From: Trileptium ribeirensis
Lineage: Eukaryota; Nematoda; Enoplea; Enoplida; Thoracostomopsidae
Reading direction: 5' to 3'
NCBI GenBank assembly: GCA_030248225.1
Contig: JASANE010000670.1
Location: 1 to 64,000 of the forward strand
DNA: 64,000 nt
Position numbers and translations under genes: made by a program. This document shows positions 20,570 to 30,062 of this stretch, piece by piece. The notes beneath the pieces were generated by a model. The model saw only the letters and a program-made list of their open reading frames with translations. It was not told where the DNA came from and made no database searches. Positions within the stretch are counted from its first letter, which is position 1; every line of letters starts with the position of its first letter.

Positions 20570-20675
20570 TATGGTCCACCTGCTAAATAGCGGTGGAATA
20601 CAACACATCGCCTCTTATATATAGACGGTGGAATAGAACACGGTCCTCGGTGAAATAGAACATGGTCCTCCTTGT
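20570..20675. repeat. degenerate ~22-bp repeat
   Basis: Three to four copies of a GGTGGAATAGAACA-CGGTCCTC-like word with substitutions. Non-coding. Confidence 0.5.
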
Positions 20676-20999
20676 GAAAGCGTCGCCCACTGACTGACCG
20701 CGCTAAAGCAGACATTTAAAATTGCACCAATTAACTCAGTACTTAAGCTAATACATAATTAGCTAACCTCCAAACTATACCCCTTGGTGGTTTAAAAATA
20801 TGTTTACAACATAGGGTGGACTTTGCTGATTCAGAAAATGTGTGGGTATCTATAATACTTTTGACAGAGTTCAAAGAGAAACATTCAGATATATAATAAA
20901 CAGACGAAAATATCTCTCCTCTTATATATATAGATGCTAATCCGTCGATTTCTCTGTCCCAAAATCGAAACACTGCTGTTCAGTTAACTATATAGCTGA

Positions 21000-21225
21000 A
21001 TGTTGGGTAATCTTGGTATATGCATCTTCGATATGGTATCCAGTTAATACTGGAAATACAGACACAATTGAACATGGCCAGCGCTACGTTACAAAGCGCA
21101 TATTTCCTCGTGACGGCCTGCCTTACGCATCTTACAATAAAAGCTTAGCAATTTTTAGAACAAGAGCCGCTAGAGCTAAGAAGGCTACATTAGGATCTCG
21201 GTACACTTTTCAAATATTTCGATAA
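21000..21225 (+). pseudogene. LINE C-terminal fragment
   Basis: Frame with VYASSIWYPV, then HGQRYVTKRIFPRDGLPYAS and RTRAARAKKATL. It resembles the conserved post-RT region (Y-A-S-x-x-W ... Q-R-x-x-T-K-R-I) of CR1/Jockey-type LINEs. It may be the continuation of the 19.4-kb fragment, separated by 1.5 kb of other sequence. Confidence 0.55.
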
Positions 21226-21879
21226 CGAATACAAAACCGCCCAGCAACCACTCCATTGGATCGATACAGTAAAGAAATGTAAAAATTCACTGAAGTTATG
21301 GACGCCTAAATTCAAAACAACATTTTTAACCACACATTTCCCACGCATATTCTAAACGGTTGGAACAAATGACCTAGCCAAATCGACAGCAAAAACTTTG
21401 TTACATCTCTAAAACTCGAAAACATTAAAATCATTGTTCACGCAAGTGGACCTATATCGCTACTTAAGTATAACAGAAATCTATAGCAGACAATGCTGAG
21501 GTGCTAGTGCAGACTGGTACTATTTGAGTTACGTATATTACTTGAATTGATTGACGTAGATTTATTTCAAAATATTAAGAACTACAGGCAGATATAAGAA
21601 GTGAGGACTTACCCCTCCCCATTCTGCTGTTATATTATTCATTTCCTGGTGGAGACAGATATATTTCGTAATAAAATATATAGCAGCGTTACGCTAACGT
21701 TAGTGAGCATGCTGCGCGGACGATGTTTAACTGATATTCATTCTCGAGCCGTATGAACGCGTTTTTGACGCAGAACACTGCATCAATGTAGTCTCGTAAG
21801 TGCCGTAGGATCTTTATAAAATTGTGTTGAATTGTTTACAAACTTTTTATTTCCTGAACGGATTTAATTTGAATTTTTT

Positions 21880-22880
21880 GAAGTTTCATGTACATGTAAT
21901 TGAATTCGAGTGGAATGAGAGAGCGAAGCGAGCGAGTGGAACGAGAATTTTCAATTTTGGCTCTGGAGGGGGGTTGAGGAGGTCCTGTCTGTGTGTATGT
22001 CGGTGTGTCTGTCGCACCTGGATCTCGATAACGGTTGGGCGGATTTTGATGCAAGATAGCTCATTCGAAACGCAATGGTCTATTTATGCGGCGTTCACGT
22101 TATAATGTCCCCGCTGTTTGGAACTTTTTACCCCCTGTAGTCGTGACCCTACCGTATAGATAGTCAGGGTGACACCCATACTATAAATCAATTGCCGAGT
22201 GTGTACCACACACTCCTAGCTACTACTTTTTTTCTTGACAGTGTCGTTCACACCCTTAGCTACCAATTTGGCGCGAGTTAGCTATAACGGACACCGTCTG
22301 TAGCTGATGCGGTTTATTAGTCACCTGTCCTGTGTACTTTTTTCTAAATTTACGATATTTGTATCTAGCCCACATGAACATTGCTCAAATACAGAACACA
22401 GTCAATAAAACTGCCAGAAGACATGGTGTGCCTGACACTGTCGAGAAGTTGTAATACGCGTAACTAGCTACCTTTGAAAAAATTATTGTAAACATGGGGG
22501 TGTCTAAGACACCCTGTTGTCAACAGTGTGCCTGACACTGAGTGGTGTACATAGGTTCCAAACGTTGGGGACATTATAACGTGAACGCCGCATCAGCCGA
22601 CGGAGCCCGATTTTTGAATTTTTTCTCGTGGGAAAAGTTATGGGGCAAAATGACGTCATTTTGGCCCATTTTTCGGGCACCCCCTCCAGTTTTTGCGACT
22701 TTTCTCAATAAGTAAACGAGATATCCGCAAACTAGTTAGCCTATTCTATGTAGCTCTACCAGGGCTTTCCAATGATATATAACAATTTTTTCAATTACTT
22801 CCCAATCTGGAGTCTATAAGCCTAGAGTTGGCGCCAAATTTCATATTTGCTGAAAAGCCGCGGGAAATGCACCTAAATGT
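21880..22880. mobile_element. dispersed non-autonomous repeat, interrupted
   Basis: Starts with GAGAGCGAAGCGAGCGAGTG and continues with a GTGTGTATGTCGGTGTGTCTG stretch, then a segment on both sides of a nested TIR element (22086-22593), resuming CAGCCGACGGAGCCCGATTT. The style is that of invertebrate dispersed repeats. Its apparent frames are repeat translations. The superfamily is not identified and its right edge is approximate. Confidence 0.45.
22086..22593. mobile_element. 508-bp TIR element (MITE)
   Basis: Termini ATGCGGCGTTCACGTTATAA... and the exact inverse at 22567-22593, with the inverted match continuing inward (GTTTGGAAC / GTTCCAAAC). No transposase frame. The target duplication is unclear, so the superfamily is not assigned. 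Confidence 0.8.
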
Positions 22881-23529
22881 GTGTTTTTGTTGCTTTTAGT
22901 GTCTTATATGGGGTTTTCTGGGCCAACAAGCTCATTGCGAGTGTCAAAAATATTGTGTGGCAAATATTTTTCACACTTCTGCTTCATACTTGGTATGAAA
23001 AATGAGATTTTTTTCAAGTGTCGGTTTGAATTGATTAACGTTCTTTTCACGGTCAATTTAGGGTTTTATTGAATTATTAAATTGGTAGCTGATTGTTTTT
23101 GTACTTGTTGTATGATGTTTTATCTACTGCATACGTTGGCTATCAAAAGAGGCGGGCGTAACTATGACTCATCACTCACGGTTTATATAATGCTGCACCT
23201 GCGTACTGTGTGTAGGCTTTGTTTGTGTGTGCTTTCTACAACAGACTTCGGGGGATTGTTCTCACCACTGGAATTGTAGCGCGCAAGCGAACTTCACTAG
23301 TATTTATAGGTGGCAGTAATATATACATGTATATTAGTATGTTCGCCTAAGAGGTTATTCGATAATACAAGATGTTTTTTGAATTGCTGGTTTAATGTTT
23401 GCCAATCTTCCTGTTAGCCACTCTGTTTAATTGTTGCCGAACACGTTTGAATAAATTGTCTACAAATGATTTTGTTAAATAAAAACACAATTGCCACATT
23501 TTTGGTATAAAACGTAAAGTTTCACTCGT

Positions 23530-24115
23530 AATGCATCATTTACAATAAGATGCGTGCGCATGGTCCTAATTATGTCACGCGTTCAAATGGGCTAGCTACT
23601 GTGTCACGCATATAGTCCAGTTGGACTGTTAAAACTTGGAATAGCCTAGCTAGGCTATGCATTTGTCATCGAGTGTCGATCCGGACTGTGCTTTAGTCAC
23701 GAAGCGTTCAGCTGAGCTCTATAACTTAAGCCACAGACTATTTAGTCCGTGAACATTACGTTTTATTATACGTAACTAAATAATGCCCCAAAAGCGGTAT
23801 ACAGCTTAGAACGTTAATTGTATATATTAAAACAAATATATAATTAGAATTAATGCGAAAATACTATAGAACAAAATGCTGTTACACTAAACATAATACT
23901 AAATAAAATTTCTCAATTGACAGTTCAGCCAGACGCTCCGTTTGTCACGCAGAGTCTAGCTAAGCTTCCTGTTTGTCACATAAAGACTAGATAAGCTATA
24001 AAAATGTACCATAGTAGTCCAGCTAAGCTATAGTTTATCCGAACTAGTTGAGTTGGACGCGTGACATAATTTGGCCCTGGCGCACCCATCTTATCGTAAA
24101 TGATGCATAAGTCAC
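23530..24115. mobile_element. TIR element directly upstream of a host exon
   Basis: ATGCATCATTTACAATAAGATG at the left and its near inverse CATCTTATCGTAAATGATGC at the right, about 26 bp paired. The interior has repeated TAGTCCAGCTAAGCT-like words and CACGCGT palindromic pieces. No coding capacity. Its right end lies 26 bp before the exon at 24142, in the branch-point/acceptor region. Confidence 0.75.
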
Positions 24116-24141
24116 AAAGCTATTAAATGATAAAATTTAAG

Positions 24142-24432
24142 GCAGAATTATCGCGTCTCATGGCTGGTGTTGTCGACGTTATCCTTCAGCCACCAGACGA
24201 AGCTACTTTACAACAGAAACAAGCATCTACCATGTCCGAAGCTTCCAATCGAACACACCATAATCGTGGATACGGCCACATCGAATACGAAAGTCATCGT
24301 AGCGCGGCAATGGCTCGTCGTAAACTAGCACCGGGCAATATTAAGCTTTGGGGACGAATTGAGATCAGCGGCGATTGGGCACATTCAGTCTGCGGGCAGA
24401 ACGGGACCGCAGAAGATGAAGCTGCGTTACAG
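24142..24432 (+). CDS. host RNA-binding protein gene, RRM2 exon
   Basis: 291-bp exon (97 codons, phase 0 at both ends) after ATTTAAG and before CAG|GTAAGA. It encodes [20 protein letters not shown], a family-unusual insertion rich in Gln/Ser/Thr, then [35 protein letters not shown] and DWAH. The VVDVI, [15 protein letters not shown] and LWG wording is characteristic of A1CF/RBM46/RBM47/DND1. The W-A-x-S/P motif at the end of RRM2 is kept. The exon with RRM3 (V-K-V-L-Y-V-R-N-L in relatives) was not found downstream in this window. Confidence 0.93.
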
Positions 24433-27275
24433 GTAAGAAAATAGGGCATATTATCTTGGTAACAATTCACTATAATTATATTTAAATATGTATTTTTTTG
24501 TGCAAAATTATGTCAAAGCCATTACATATTGTGTGTGACCTTGTTTTCTATGTGTGTGGGTGTCTGTGTGTGAGTGTGTGTATGTATAATGCCATTATAT
24601 GTAGTGTGTCACTTTGTTTTCTACTTATGTAAATATGTGCATTATACGTTGCGCCATGGAAGTGATCTTGCTAATATGGAACTGCCTAAAGCTCAAGGTA
24701 GCCTGTCTATATTGGGAACTGCAACACCAGTGCTAACATGGTACAATTCTTAATTAGATGTCGCGAAATCACCCTTCAAAAACCAAGGCAGATCTGCGAT
24801 GCGAGGCTTAACGTTTAAACGTCCACAATTAATTTTATCGTTCAAATTTTGACAAACTTGAGTTGAGTAGAGCAATCGGACCCGGATTGTATAATTTTAG
24901 GGGTGCATTCAAACCACTTTATACCTATTTGAAGTTAGTGGGGCAAATAACAATGCACGTGAAAACCTACGCCACATACAGACTCAGTTTGCACAACGTT
25001 TCGCAATGTGGCACTAGTGGGCTTTAAATGGAATAAGTCAAACTCCTTTGCGCTAATCACAGCGATGAAAATTTGATTAAACCATATATGCCGAAGCAGG
25101 GGTTCAGGGGGCTACCGCCTGAGACTTCGAACACCCACGAGGCCTTGGTCTTCCTCCTGAGTGTGCCACCCTACACTACCCTTTGGTGCGCCGCACTTTA
25201 TTCTGCGCCCCTCCTCTTCTCGCGCTGAAGACGCGTCCAAAATTTTAACAAAGATTCGAAAAAATAGAGTGAAAATTGGCACAAGGCGCACAATTGGTCA
25301 ACGTTTTTCAGCACCCTGCAGAACCTCCAGGGAGGACTCCTGGAGGAGCTCTAGTGCCCTGGATTACCATGCACTAATAAGTTTTGATACTTTTCCCGTA
25401 GCAATACTCAGCTGTGCGTGGGGAATATTTCAAAGACTCATCGTAAATGGCCGATTATGAAAAATTCGAGACATGGGAACTTGTAACAAATTGTCGCCGG
25501 ACAATTTGTCGCCTGGACAATTTGCCGCCTGGGTAATAAGTCGCCTGGACAATTTGTCGCTTGGAGGGTTTTTATCCCGGACAATTTGTCGCCTGCACAT
25601 GTTGCCGCTTGGCCAATTCGTCGCCTGGAAAATTTGCCGTTTGGGCGATTTGTCGCCTGAACAATTTGCCGCTTGCACAATTTGCCGCGCAAAGAATTTA
25701 TCTCCTCTCCAACTGGTCGCCCGGACAATTGGAAAAAGTATAATTTCTCACCTGGAATATGATATTATATCCGTCACAGGTTCAATGACCCGTAATGAAC
25801 CGTTTGTGTTAACTCAAACTGTTTTTAGTCAAACTCCTGAGTAGTTCCGAGTGAAAAAAGTGATGTAACAACACAAAATTATGAATATTTATTTTCCAGA
25901 CAAATGCCAATATGCCGCGTTGTCTTTGGATAATACTTACTGGAATAGCCTTATCGCCTTATCTCTGGTCGCCACAGCTGTGAAGTAAACTTTATATTAT
26001 GCGATAATGGTTCTTAATGGTGGAGTCTACATTGTGCATATGGTTTTAACACAATTTTATTCAGGTTAAAGTGCGAAGGTTGTTTACCGAATATTTACTG
26101 GTGTTTTTAAAACAATTAAAATAACTATAACGAAATCATCAATTTTGCGACAACTTTATCACGTCCAAGAGATCATACCATTCCTCGGTTATAACCAAAA
26201 ATATAAATCAACCACTGCAACAGCGCCAAGGTTTATCGAAATAACCTCTCCAGTCACATAGCGGATTCTACAAGCGAGTCATGTGTCTCGAAGATCGATG
26301 GGCGACTCCTACCGTTGAGAAATACCGTAAAATTGTGTGTTGCTTAAAAATATCGGATTAATTATAGAGAACATCAACGGGTTGTAAATCCGTGAAACAC
26401 TTTGCCGGAGGTTGTTATTGTTGGTTCCCGTGCTGCTGTGCTAGCGTTCTCTGTCGACTCACATGAACCAACCTGGCTGTTAAATATGCTGCTTTGCGTT
26501 GTTATTTCAGCGCTGGCTGGGCCATATTGCTCCCTATGGACGGGGTATTATTGAGTATTCAATCAAATGGCGGAAAAGACTCGAACCACTGAGTTGCCAG
26601 TAAATCTGTGCCCAATTATTAGTGTTGCTGCCGTATGAGTTGCTATTAATTTGAACAGAACATACATGTGGATGTGTTGATTGTTTGAAATTGTTAATTT
26701 CAGCAGCAGCTAGGACAGTAGCAACAGTGAGTTTTCGACAGCTGTTGACACCAGAGATAGCAGTGACTCGTGTTTGGACTTCCTCTTGTTGTGGTCGGAC
26801 TCCCGAGATTGAGCAAGAGTTAGGCTCGTGAGAAGATTTTCAATGACTGCAACTGAATGCAACTGCTGAGGTTGTTTCGATAAACGTTGGCGTAGTTGCA
26901 GTGGTTGGCTTATATTTTTGACTATAACAGAAGAATCATGTGCTTTATTGGAGACGATTACGTTGTCGCAAAATTGATAATTCTTTATAATTATTGCTAT
27001 TATTATAAAACTAGTTTTATGAACTTCGGTAAATAGCCTTTGTTGTTCGTTCTCCATCGTTGAGTAAAATTTATCCAATGTTTCTCCCCAAAACCCCCCC
27101 CCAAAAAAAAAAAATTTCCAAAGGGGGGCGCCCGCGGAGGGGCCACAAGAGTAGATGAAAAAGGCTGGTTTTACGCCCCCTCCCTCCTCCCAGTTTCTGA
27201 AGTCAAGTTGGTTTTCCCCCTCCACATACGTGGAGGTGGAGATTGGTGATAATTATGGTTGAAATTATGCCCGGC
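24433..27275. other. no recognisable gene; probable intron
   Basis: Holds a TG-rich microsatellite near 24545-24600, the 17-bp minisatellite at 25494-25734 and a homopolymer-rich patch near 27095-27140 (C runs, A runs and G runs in succession). Frames of up to 171 codons here have no family signature. Confidence 0.5.
25494..25734. repeat. 17-bp minisatellite, about 14 units
   Basis: Units close to GGACAATTTGTCGCCTG with substitutions (CCG for TCG, GCTTG for CCTGG). All nearby frames on both strands are repeat translations, showing a periodic pattern of L-S-P-G-Q-F-A-like words. Confidence 0.9.
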
Positions 27276-27280
27276 TGGCC

Positions 27281-27343
27281 TTAAAACGTTTCGACCATGC
27301 CAAGGGTCTCATCAGACGGCTATAGGCTACCGTTACGTTTTTT
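27281..27343 (-). ncRNA. hammerhead ribozyme motif B2
   Basis: On the minus strand, in order: stem III AAAACG (27341-27336), UA (27335-27334), stem I ACGG/CCGU (27333-27330 with 27319-27316), CUGAUGA (27315-27309), stem II GACC...GGUC (27308-27293), GAAA (27292-27289), CGUUUU (27288-27283). Every core base fits, and stem III (6 bp) is stronger than in A2. It shares CGGTAGCCTA and CCCTTGGC with A2. Confidence 0.88.
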
Positions 27344-27385
27344 ACTTCAGCGAAAGTAACAAGTACAACACAACATTATACAATA

Positions 27386-27706
27386 TTACACTAGTTGTTT
27401 CATCAATTTAATTTTTCTTCTGCGAGCATGAATTGCGCTTGAATAAATGTATGCCGTGATAGCCACGTCACCCTCGGTAATGACACACATGATGTGACCG
27501 GGTTCACCATTGAGACCGAGGTATCCAACAGTCTTTTTAAATTTCTTGAAGTGTTCCATACGTCCATCTTGTCTAGTGTAGTGATCATCACCATTCAATA
27601 CGGTCTCGATAATATTCTCTCGATAGTCGCCGATTAAGAATGAGCTTCCTGGAACGTGGTTTTTCACATGTTGTTGCATAAGATGATATGAAAATTGGAG
27701 CTTCAT
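27386..27706 (-). CDS. terminal small protein between ribozymes, copy B
   Basis: Intact 106-codon frame, ATG 27 bp after the boundary motif at 27745-27734. Contains PGSSFLIGDYRENIIETVLN, GDDHYTRQDGRMEHFKKF, VITEGDVAITAYIYSS and IHARRRK. It aligns along most of its length with the broken copy A gene, so the protein was conserved through at least two element copies. No family recognised. The mixed alpha/beta pattern, paired G-D-D-H and R-Q-D words and basic C-terminus give no clear enzyme signature. Confidence 0.7.
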   Translation of the reverse strand: MKLQFSYHLMQQHVKNHVPGSSFLIGDYRENIIETVLNGDDHYTRQDGRMEHFKKFKKTVGYLGLNGEPGHIMCVITEGDVAITAYIYSSAIHARRRKIKLMKQLV

Positions 27707-27733
27707 CTAATGTAAAAAAACTGATGTTGCAAG

Positions 27734-27745
27734 TCTTTTTAAGAA
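27734..27745 (-). promoter_or_regulatory. gene-boundary motif B1
   Basis: TTCTTAAAAAGA on the minus strand, 27 bp before the terminal-gene ATG. Its first bases are also the 3' strand of stem III of ribozyme B1. Confidence 0.6.
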
Positions 27746-27816
27746 CATTTCATCCCTGCCAAGGGAATCATCAGATGGCTTTACACCGTATACACGGTAT
27801 TGGCTACCATTATGTT
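27744..27816 (-). ncRNA. hammerhead ribozyme motif B1
   Basis: Minus strand: stem III AACA (27816-27813), UA (27812-27811), stem I AUGG/CCAU (27810-27807 with 27778-27775) with an extra hairpin (ACCGTGTATACGGT-like) in its loop, CUGAUGA (27774-27768), stem II UCCC-UUGGCA-GGGA (27766-27753), GAAA (27751-27748), stem III UGUU (27747-27744). First stem II pair is U-U. Confidence 0.78.
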
Positions 27817-27826
27817 TTTTCTTTTT

Positions 27827-28132
27827 TTACTTCAAATCAAACATATAACACAATTTAATAATATCATGATAATAATCAACATACAACATAGGGTATGACA
27901 ATGATAATTCATACAAAGACTGTTTAAAAGTGTTTTCTTTCTTCATTATAAATTCCACCGCCTTGATAATTGCTTGTCGTCGTCGTTGAACTCTGATCAA
28001 ATTTTCTTCCTCCTTCGATCGCCCGTCGATATAGTCGCCTGTTGCTTCACATTGACGTCGAAACTCATCCACCCGGTGTTGCCAATAACCAATTTCGTTT
28101 TGAAGATAAACGTTGCGCACGTATTGTTCCAT
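27827..28132 (-). CDS. coiled-coil-like small protein, copy B
   Basis: 101 codons from the ATG at 28132, chosen because the MEQY start is the one shared with copy A; the open frame extends upstream to 28156. Reads NVYLQNEIGYWQHRVDEFRR, SKEEENLIRVQRRRQ, KKENTFKQSLYELSL and ends FDLK. Charged, heptad-like and without cysteine clusters. It overlaps the end of the membrane-protein frame by 68 bp. Function unknown. Confidence 0.68.
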   Translation of the reverse strand: MEQYVRNVYLQNEIGYWQHRVDEFRRQCEATGDYIDGRSKEEENLIRVQRRRQAIIKAVEFIMKKENTFKQSLYELSLSYPMLYVDYYHDIIKLCYMFDLK

Positions 28133-28601
28133 ACGCTTCGCGAATATTGATTCCAATGTATCGTTGACGAATCACTTTATCCAAATCGTATGTTGCGAGA
28201 TGTTTCATAAGTCTTGCTCCCATATAATGGTTGGTGAATGTATATCCACGATAAATACCAACCGATCGTACCAGTATAAGTCCGTGTTGATAGGGTATCG
28301 ATAAGTTCATAAACAAATGTTCAAATACGTCGAATAGATAAACCATCTGTGCGTTCCATTTAAGACCTTTCGGTGGTTTGAGTCGCACGTTGAAGTGTAG
28401 ATTTGATGATGTTTTATTGATCCATTGAATATCGTAGCCTTTTGTCGGGTTCCATTTTTCGCTTGATCCGTTTGTCCAATCATCAAAACATAATGAATCC
28501 GATTGAACTTTACAAATGATGTTTAATATCAACAATAGCGTTTCACATATGAGTATTACAAACAATGCACTACATAATACAACTCGCTTATCAACCGCCA
28601 T
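28065..28601 (-). CDS. membrane-anchored protein, copy B
   Basis: 178-codon frame starting MAVDKRVVLCSALFVILICE. One N-terminal transmembrane/signal-anchor segment (residues 8-30), then WTNGSSEKWNP, an RLKPPKGLKWNAQMVYLFDV segment, EHLFMNLSIPYQHGLILVRS and NHYMGARLMKHLATYDLD. In copy A the frame stops about 30 codons earlier, so the B C-terminus overlapping the next gene may be an extension. ATG is 24 bp after the boundary motif. No family recognised. Confidence 0.68.
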   Translation of the reverse strand: MAVDKRVVLCSALFVILICETLLLILNIICKVQSDSLCFDDWTNGSSEKWNPTKGYDIQWINKTSSNLHFNVRLKPPKGLKWNAQMVYLFDVFEHLFMNLSIPYQHGLILVRSVGIYRGYTFTNHYMGARLMKHLATYDLDKVIRQRYIGINIREAYGTIRAQRLSSKRNWLLATPGG

Positions 28602-28625
28602 TACTACTATTCACACCAACCTCAT

Positions 28626-28637
28626 TCTTTTTAAGAC
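28626..28637 (-). promoter_or_regulatory. gene-boundary motif B2
   Basis: GTCTTAAAAAGA on the minus strand. Its TAA is the stop of the capsid gene; the next ATG is at 28601. Confidence 0.65.
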
Positions 28638-29926
28638 ATTTTATTCCAAAATACTTCTTTATATGAGTTAATGTTCAATTCAGCAGTAAATTCTCCCATT
28701 GCGAAAATAACAATAGCCTTCTTCAACTCTTCTACAAAATCAATAGAAAGTCTCAATTGTCCATCTGGTGGGTTTGAAAGATAATTGCAGTCACTACTGT
28801 GATCTTTACTTAAATCGATACAAAATATTTGATAGCCTGCACCTTGTCGAAAACCAACTTCTGTTAATCCCAAATTTTCTGTTCTGCTGTTTAATGCATA
28901 TAATGTATTATAAAATAACCTCATATCATTGCCAGCCTTACACGGTAAAGATATATTGCACGGGTATCTGTCATCGTTCATAAATACTGTAAAGCTATTC
29001 ATATCTGGTAAACTCAACTTAAACAAGTTTGACTTTGGTGCACCAGCATATGCTTCTTGCGTTATACCCCAAATGTATATTCTACGGGGTAATGTTCCTT
29101 CAAAAATTGTCCAATCCACGTTTTGTAACCCTTTATTTACTGAAAGTGTTTGAACCTTGTATCGTATACTAGGAAATTTAACCCCACTACTATTTAGAAT
29201 TTTATCTTGGTGTTCAAGAGCTTGTTTTGTTAGCCTTGCCTTTGGTATGTAAAGTTTAAAATCATTTATTCTAACTAAAAGTTTATTAGTTGGTTCATGC
29301 AACAAAATTAGTGACGGTGAGCTTCGAGTGAATTTAAACTCTAGTCTACTTTTCGGGGGTAAATAAGTCGGTGTTAACTGTGAGTCTGTAATGATAGGAA
29401 AGTAAAGTTCACATTTTTGTGACATTGCAGTCAATGCATTCCTATAAACGGAACTCTCGTTATCTTCCATATCATCAAACATATTCGTTTGATCGGGTTT
29501 GTAGAGACATCCTGCCAAATATTGTTTCCTTTGCTCCTCACTCATATGTAGCATGTACAGCACATAAGTCATCCAAGGGTAATGCTTTTGGTTGAAGGTT
29601 ACTGGTTCTCCATTTATTTTCATCTCAACCGATGAAAATAGTGCATACCCAAACATATTACATGGTGCAAATTTAAGAGCTACATCTTTAATCTCCTTAC
29701 CATCACCTTTCAGTATTTGAAATTCAATATATGCGAAAATTTCTGAATTATCAATTAAATCAAAAGCACTTTCACCAATTTCAAAACGAAACGAATCATC
29801 TGTATCTATGCTTGGTAACGTTGTTTCACATGCGATTTCCACCAGCTGTGTTGAGATGATTGATTGCTGAACGGGGTATTGATTCCCCTGCCAATTCAGT
29901 TTTTCGACGCCGCATTCGTTTGCCAT
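28631..29926 (-). CDS. double-jelly-roll-type major capsid protein (F54H12.2-like), copy B
   Basis: Intact 431-codon frame from ATG 29926 to a TAA inside boundary motif B2. Strand-rich protein with MFGYALFSSVEMKINGEP, FNQKHYPWMTYVLYMLHMSE, QRKQYLAGCLYKPDQTNMFD, LRLFYNTLYAL-like segments and a late SIDFVEELKKAIVIFAMGEF. This layout is that of the F54H12.2-like proteins found in many invertebrate genomes next to packaging ATPases and read here as capsid proteins of an integrated Polinton-like virus lineage. Assignment is by family resemblance, gene length and neighbours; no structural test was possible. The open frame shows this copy is younger or better kept than copy A. Confidence 0.78.
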   Translation of the reverse strand: MANECGVEKLNWQGNQYPVQQSIISTQLVEIACETTLPSIDTDDSFRFEIGESAFDLIDNSEIFAYIEFQILKGDGKEIKDVALKFAPCNMFGYALFSSVEMKINGEPVTFNQKHYPWMTYVLYMLHMSEEQRKQYLAGCLYKPDQTNMFDDMEDNESSVYRNALTAMSQKCELYFPIITDSQLTPTYLPPKSRLEFKFTRSSPSLILLHEPTNKLLVRINDFKLYIPKARLTKQALEHQDKILNSSGVKFPSIRYKVQTLSVNKGLQNVDWTIFEGTLPRRIYIWGITQEAYAGAPKSNLFKLSLPDMNSFTVFMNDDRYPCNISLPCKAGNDMRLFYNTLYALNSRTENLGLTEVGFRQGAGYQIFCIDLSKDHSSDCNYLSNPPDGQLRLSIDFVEELKKAIVIFAMGEFTAELNINSYKEVFWNKMS

Positions 29927-30038
29927 GTTTGCTTTTCCTTTCCTTCTTCTTACGATCCTTTTTAAGACTGTTCTTTATATTCTTTGTTACTACTGCATTA
30001 AGCTGTTTTGACGAATTAAAGCACAAAGGTAGCGCCAT
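29826..30038 (-). CDS. small basic protein overlapping the capsid gene, copy B
   Basis: 70-codon frame, ATG 29 bp after motif B4. Starts MALPLCFNSSKQLNAVV as in copy A, then becomes extremely basic (KKDRKKKERKSKHGKRMRRR). It overlaps the first 101 bp of the capsid gene in another frame. In copy A the frame stops before the overlap. Basic core or scaffold peptide by composition only. Confidence 0.5.
   Translation of the reverse strand: MALPLCFNSSKQLNAVVTKNIKNSLKKDRKKKERKSKHGKRMRRRKTELAGESIPRSAINHLNTAGGNRM
29957..29968 (-). promoter_or_regulatory. gene-boundary motif B3
   Basis: GTCTTAAAAAGG on the minus strand, 30 bp before the capsid ATG (29926). It lies within the basic frame, where it is read as SLKK-D. 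Confidence 0.6.
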
Positions 30039-30062
30039 CTTGACGTATGTTTAGCATATGCA

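Larger units (their letters stand above)
17334..24141. other. 6.8-kb intron of the host gene
   Basis: Contains LINE fragments near 19385-19480 and 21000-21225, short tandem repeats (GTTCATTCAAAA words near 19070-19110; GGTGGAATAGAACACGGTCCTC-like words near 20570-20670), a dispersed repeat with a nested TIR element (about 21880-22880) and a second TIR element ending 26 bp before the next exon. No host exon was recognised inside. Confidence 0.6.

Noticed and set aside
21824..22105. 93-codon frame with ERAKRASG
   Set aside because: Derived from the GAGCGAAGCGAGCG dispersed repeat and its flank, not a gene.
25430..25844. Several overlapping frames of 60-123 codons on both strands
   Set aside because: They are translations of the 17-bp minisatellite.
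26040..26120. TTTATTCAG followed by GTTAAAGTGCG as the RRM3 exon of the host gene
   Set aside because: Only the first three residues (V-K-V) fit the expected exon; the remainder does not resemble an RRM.
26710..27225. 171-codon minus-strand frame
   Set aside because: Runs through a homopolymer-rich patch (G, F and K/E runs) and has no family signature; likely chance or sequence-quality effect.
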